Assembly: GCA_958298945.1 (NCBI GenBank)
Contig: OY282605.1
Coordinates: 33,644,811 to 33,708,810 of the forward strand
Length of the DNA stretch: 64,000 nt
From: Atherix ibis
Taxonomy: Eukaryota > Arthropoda > Insecta > Diptera > Athericidae
Direction of reading: 5' to 3'
In this document: positions 60,276 to 64,000 of the stretch, in pieces
How the letters are laid out: each line of letters starts with the position of its first letter
How positions within the stretch are numbered: position 1 is the first letter of the stretch
Position numbers and translations under genes: made by a program
The notes under the pieces: generated by a model
Told to the model about the DNA's origin: nothing
Database searches by the model: none
What the model saw: only the letters and a program-made list of their open reading frames with translations

Positions 60276-61564
60276 TGATGAAGTCCCTTCGATTTACGTC
60301 AAATATCGGATGCTCCTTTTTAAATATAATACATAACAGTATAATCCATCGCGGTTTAGAAGTTCCCTTCGTTCGTTAATTTTGTGTTACTCGTTATAAA
60401 CAATTTCACTCATCCGCCTGTCCTTCTATTTTAATCCCCTTGTAAGAGAAATTTCTTTCAATACTCTCCCAAATAAACCCTTGTTGATACTTAAACAGGC
60501 AATGGTTAAGATATCTCTTAAAAATTTCCAATTATTTACTAAAGAGGGGTAGGGAGAGGGAAATATTAGGTGAGAAGACTCGATAATAATTTTAAAAAAA
60601 ATTTACAAAAAATAAGGAACGACTCTAGTAAATTTTTTAGGAAATAGGGAAGAATTTTTCAGTTATTATTTAAATTTAAATTTTATGTGACAGTTTATAG
60701 TCTATCAAAATTATTTTAAAATTTAATAATGTACTGATAGTAGTATTTAATAGGGACAAACCACTATTATCTTAGGTACTTATACTATTAAAAATTAATT
60801 ATCAGTTTTTTGCTATTTAAAAAAATATTTTTGCATTAAATGTTCTGCATAACAAAAAGTCTTTTGGTGGGGTAAAAATGTTTAACTATTTTTGGACATT
60901 ATTCATTTATAACAATAATAATGACTGTATAGTTTTTAGATTTAAACACTTATCAAAAATTTTTAATTAAATAATTTTTAGTTAAAATTCTCTTAAATTT
61001 TAAGATATTTTAGGTATTTTGAAAAATAGACAGTCACAAATCTGCTAAGGTGATAAAAGTTTTTTTTTTTAAAAAAATACCTCCAATCAGCTAAGAATAT
61101 TTTCAAAAATGCTTTTGAAAAAAAAAATGTCCAATTTTCAAAAAGTAGTGAAAAATTTTCAATTCACAAAAAAATATATAATATCGATTTCGGAGAATAT
61201 TTTTTCCAATTGAATTTTATGTTTTTATTAATTATAATTAATTACAATTAATTTTATTTAAATTATAAATTAAAAAATATAACAAAATTATTAAAATATT
61301 AACAATTTATCATTTTTTTTGTTTTCTCTTTGATTAAATATTCCAGTTGATCTCATTAGAATACGTTTTATATCTGTTCTCTTATTTTATTCATTTTTAA
61401 ATTTAAAAAAAAATTATTATTAGTAATAATAATAATAAAAAATAATATAACATATGACTGACTGCTCTTTAGATTATTGAAAACTATAAGTAAAATTATT
61501 AGGAAAACGTTAAAAGAGAAAATTATCATAGCCTCTCTGTGGTATTGGCATTTAAGAAATATTT
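60276..61564. other. AT-rich DNA downstream of the second actin
   Basis: Nothing recognised beyond homopolymer runs. The 3' end of the actin transcript probably lies just above 61560. Confidence 0.4.
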
Positions 61565-61570
61565 TTTATT
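61565..61570 (-). terminator. Polyadenylation signal of the second actin gene
   Basis: The minus strand reads CAATAAAAAAT about 245 nt past the stop codon. It is the first canonical AATAAA downstream of the coding region. Confidence 0.5.
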
Positions 61571-61811
61571 GAAAAATTTCTGGCAGTTTTAATTAAAAAT
61601 AAATTAATTGAAAATTAAGAACTGATAATAATTGTTATGTAAAAATTTACAAAAGCAAAATAATATGTTATTATTGTGATCGTGTACGATCTGGATTTTC
61701 GCAGTTTGTCTATTATTTGGTTGTTTTGTAATTGTAGATGTTGTTGTGTTCGAAGACATGATGTTCCGTTGGTGGTTGTGTGATGGAGATGATCTGTTGG
61801 CGATTCGATGC

Positions 61812-62968
<1,157 letters not shown>

Positions 62969-64000
62969 CTGAAAATAAGTAAAAAAAAAAATTCTAATTA
63001 AATTGGAAATTCTTAGAGTTATTTTGTGTGCATATTTATTGGCATAATAAAAAAATTAGATTTTTCTTCTATTAGAAAAGTGCAACAGTAAAAAATTTCT
63101 CTATTCCCTTTTTCTGATCCTTTATACTTTTCTAGAGGCAAGAATTTTTCTTTTATGCATTCATTGTGCATTCTTGTCGCCAAAGTATTTATTGTCCTTT
63201 ATCGCGTATAGTGCAATAGTTGCAAGACTATCGTCTGACTTGTTAAAAATTTCCTATTTAGTTTTTCACATCCGACTGACTTGGTTTTTTCTTGTGTGTG
63301 TGGTAAAATTCCGTCTGAGTTGTAGAAACTAGAGTTTTTTTCTGCATCGTATCTTATTTCTTTCTTGGGAATATATTTATTTTGTGCTCTAAAAGTGCTT
63401 GTCTGACCATTGAATCGTTTCCTGTAAGGTTAAACGTGTTTTTGTGTTCAAGAAAAATGATGTATTATTTTAAAGCAAGTACTCATAGTACATTTTAACA
63501 GGTCAATTTGTAAAAACTAACAAGAATAAAATCGTTTTCGAGTGTGGGAAATACCATATGACACATGGAAGAGGACTTGTTATTTTGCTGATAGCTATTT
63601 TTCGGTAGTGAATCATTCGAAAATGGAAAAATTCTCATTATTTTCATGAAAAATTCGTTTATCAAAAAATGTTTATCATTCGCTGATTCCGTATAGGAAT
63701 TATTAAGGCAGCCAGGAAAATTCCTTTTTTTTGGGCTTGTTTCGTAGAATAATTATTTTTCTTATTCCTTTATGATTTTACTGAAATATTTTATTAATAC
63801 TGGGCTGATAGTGATTGCAATGGCTTAAGTTATTGGCGGTGCTGAAAACACCACCAATGCCACAGCCACAACACCCTACACCACAAGCCAAAAGCCACGA
63901 AAAGCAAGTGAAATTGCTTTGTTGTCTGTTTTGGTTCTTCACGTTGGCTACACACAACTCTCAGGATGCAGAATACAAATTTAATATTGCCAGTGCACAA
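62969..64000. other. Upstream region of the second actin gene
   Basis: Mostly AT-rich. A more balanced patch at 63830-63980 with repeated CCACA words might be a control region or an upstream exon. No clear MEF2 site recognised. Confidence 0.3.
63119..63126 (-). promoter_or_regulatory. Candidate TATA box of the second actin gene
   Basis: The minus strand reads TATAAAGG about 180 nt before the ATG. If used, it would give a leader of about 150 nt without needing an intron. Confidence 0.35.

Overview
The window is AT-rich, gene-poor nuclear DNA from an insect, most probably a dipteran fly. The evidence is two muscle-type actin genes whose products closely resemble Drosophila muscle actins, one with a short intron splitting the codon for Gly309 (307 in mature numbering, the position known from Drosophila Act79B and Act88F), introns of 64-65 nt, a nuclear tRNA-Arg, and many decayed mariner, jockey, R1 and gypsy relics. 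Nothing looks prokaryotic.

Real genes I can support: (1) tRNA-Arg(TCT), minus strand, 22848-22920. (2) A five-exon plus-strand gene, 23471-25711, that I assembled from splice sites and reading phase. It encodes a 194-aa four-helix (MARVEL-like topology) membrane protein with a cysteine-rich tail. (3) An Act79B/Act88F-like actin, minus strand, 25920-27114, convergent with gene 2 and only 208 bp from it. (4) An intronless Act57B-like actin, minus strand, 61812-62942. The two actins lie in the same orientation about 35 kb apart, and their coding DNA shows near-identity in the middle that suggests gene conversion.

Layout: 0-6 kb, AT-rich DNA with a long-TIR DNA transposon swollen by 371-bp tandem repeats. 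7-14.5 kb, jockey RT, transposase and two mariner relics, an RNase H fragment leading into tandem repeats, and a dispersed 3' repeat present twice. 16-22.5 kb, degenerate tandem repeats, three tandem transposase fragments and a mariner relic with a 174-bp triplication. 22.8-27.7 kb, the gene island. 28.8-37.8 kb, three arrays of a CTGAC-rich repeat, two of them inverted around a 1.6-kb core like a foldback element, plus gypsy, R1 and transposase relics and a mariner end. 40.2-53.7 kb, three large arrays of a 13-bp satellite, the first inverted relative to the other two. 55-60.3 kb, another long-TIR transposon, a mariner relic and a 72-bp minisatellite. 60.3-64 kb, the second actin and its upstream DNA.

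The most interesting points are: the inverted 13-bp satellite domain with higher-order structure; a family of transposons with long (about 110-bp) terminal inverted repeats, related to an IS630/Tc1/mariner transposase and present in at least four intact-ended copies, one inside an intron; the foldback-like CTGAC arrays; and the four-helix membrane gene in which an in-frame stop is written across a splice donor, so that splicing decides whether the Cys-rich tail is made.
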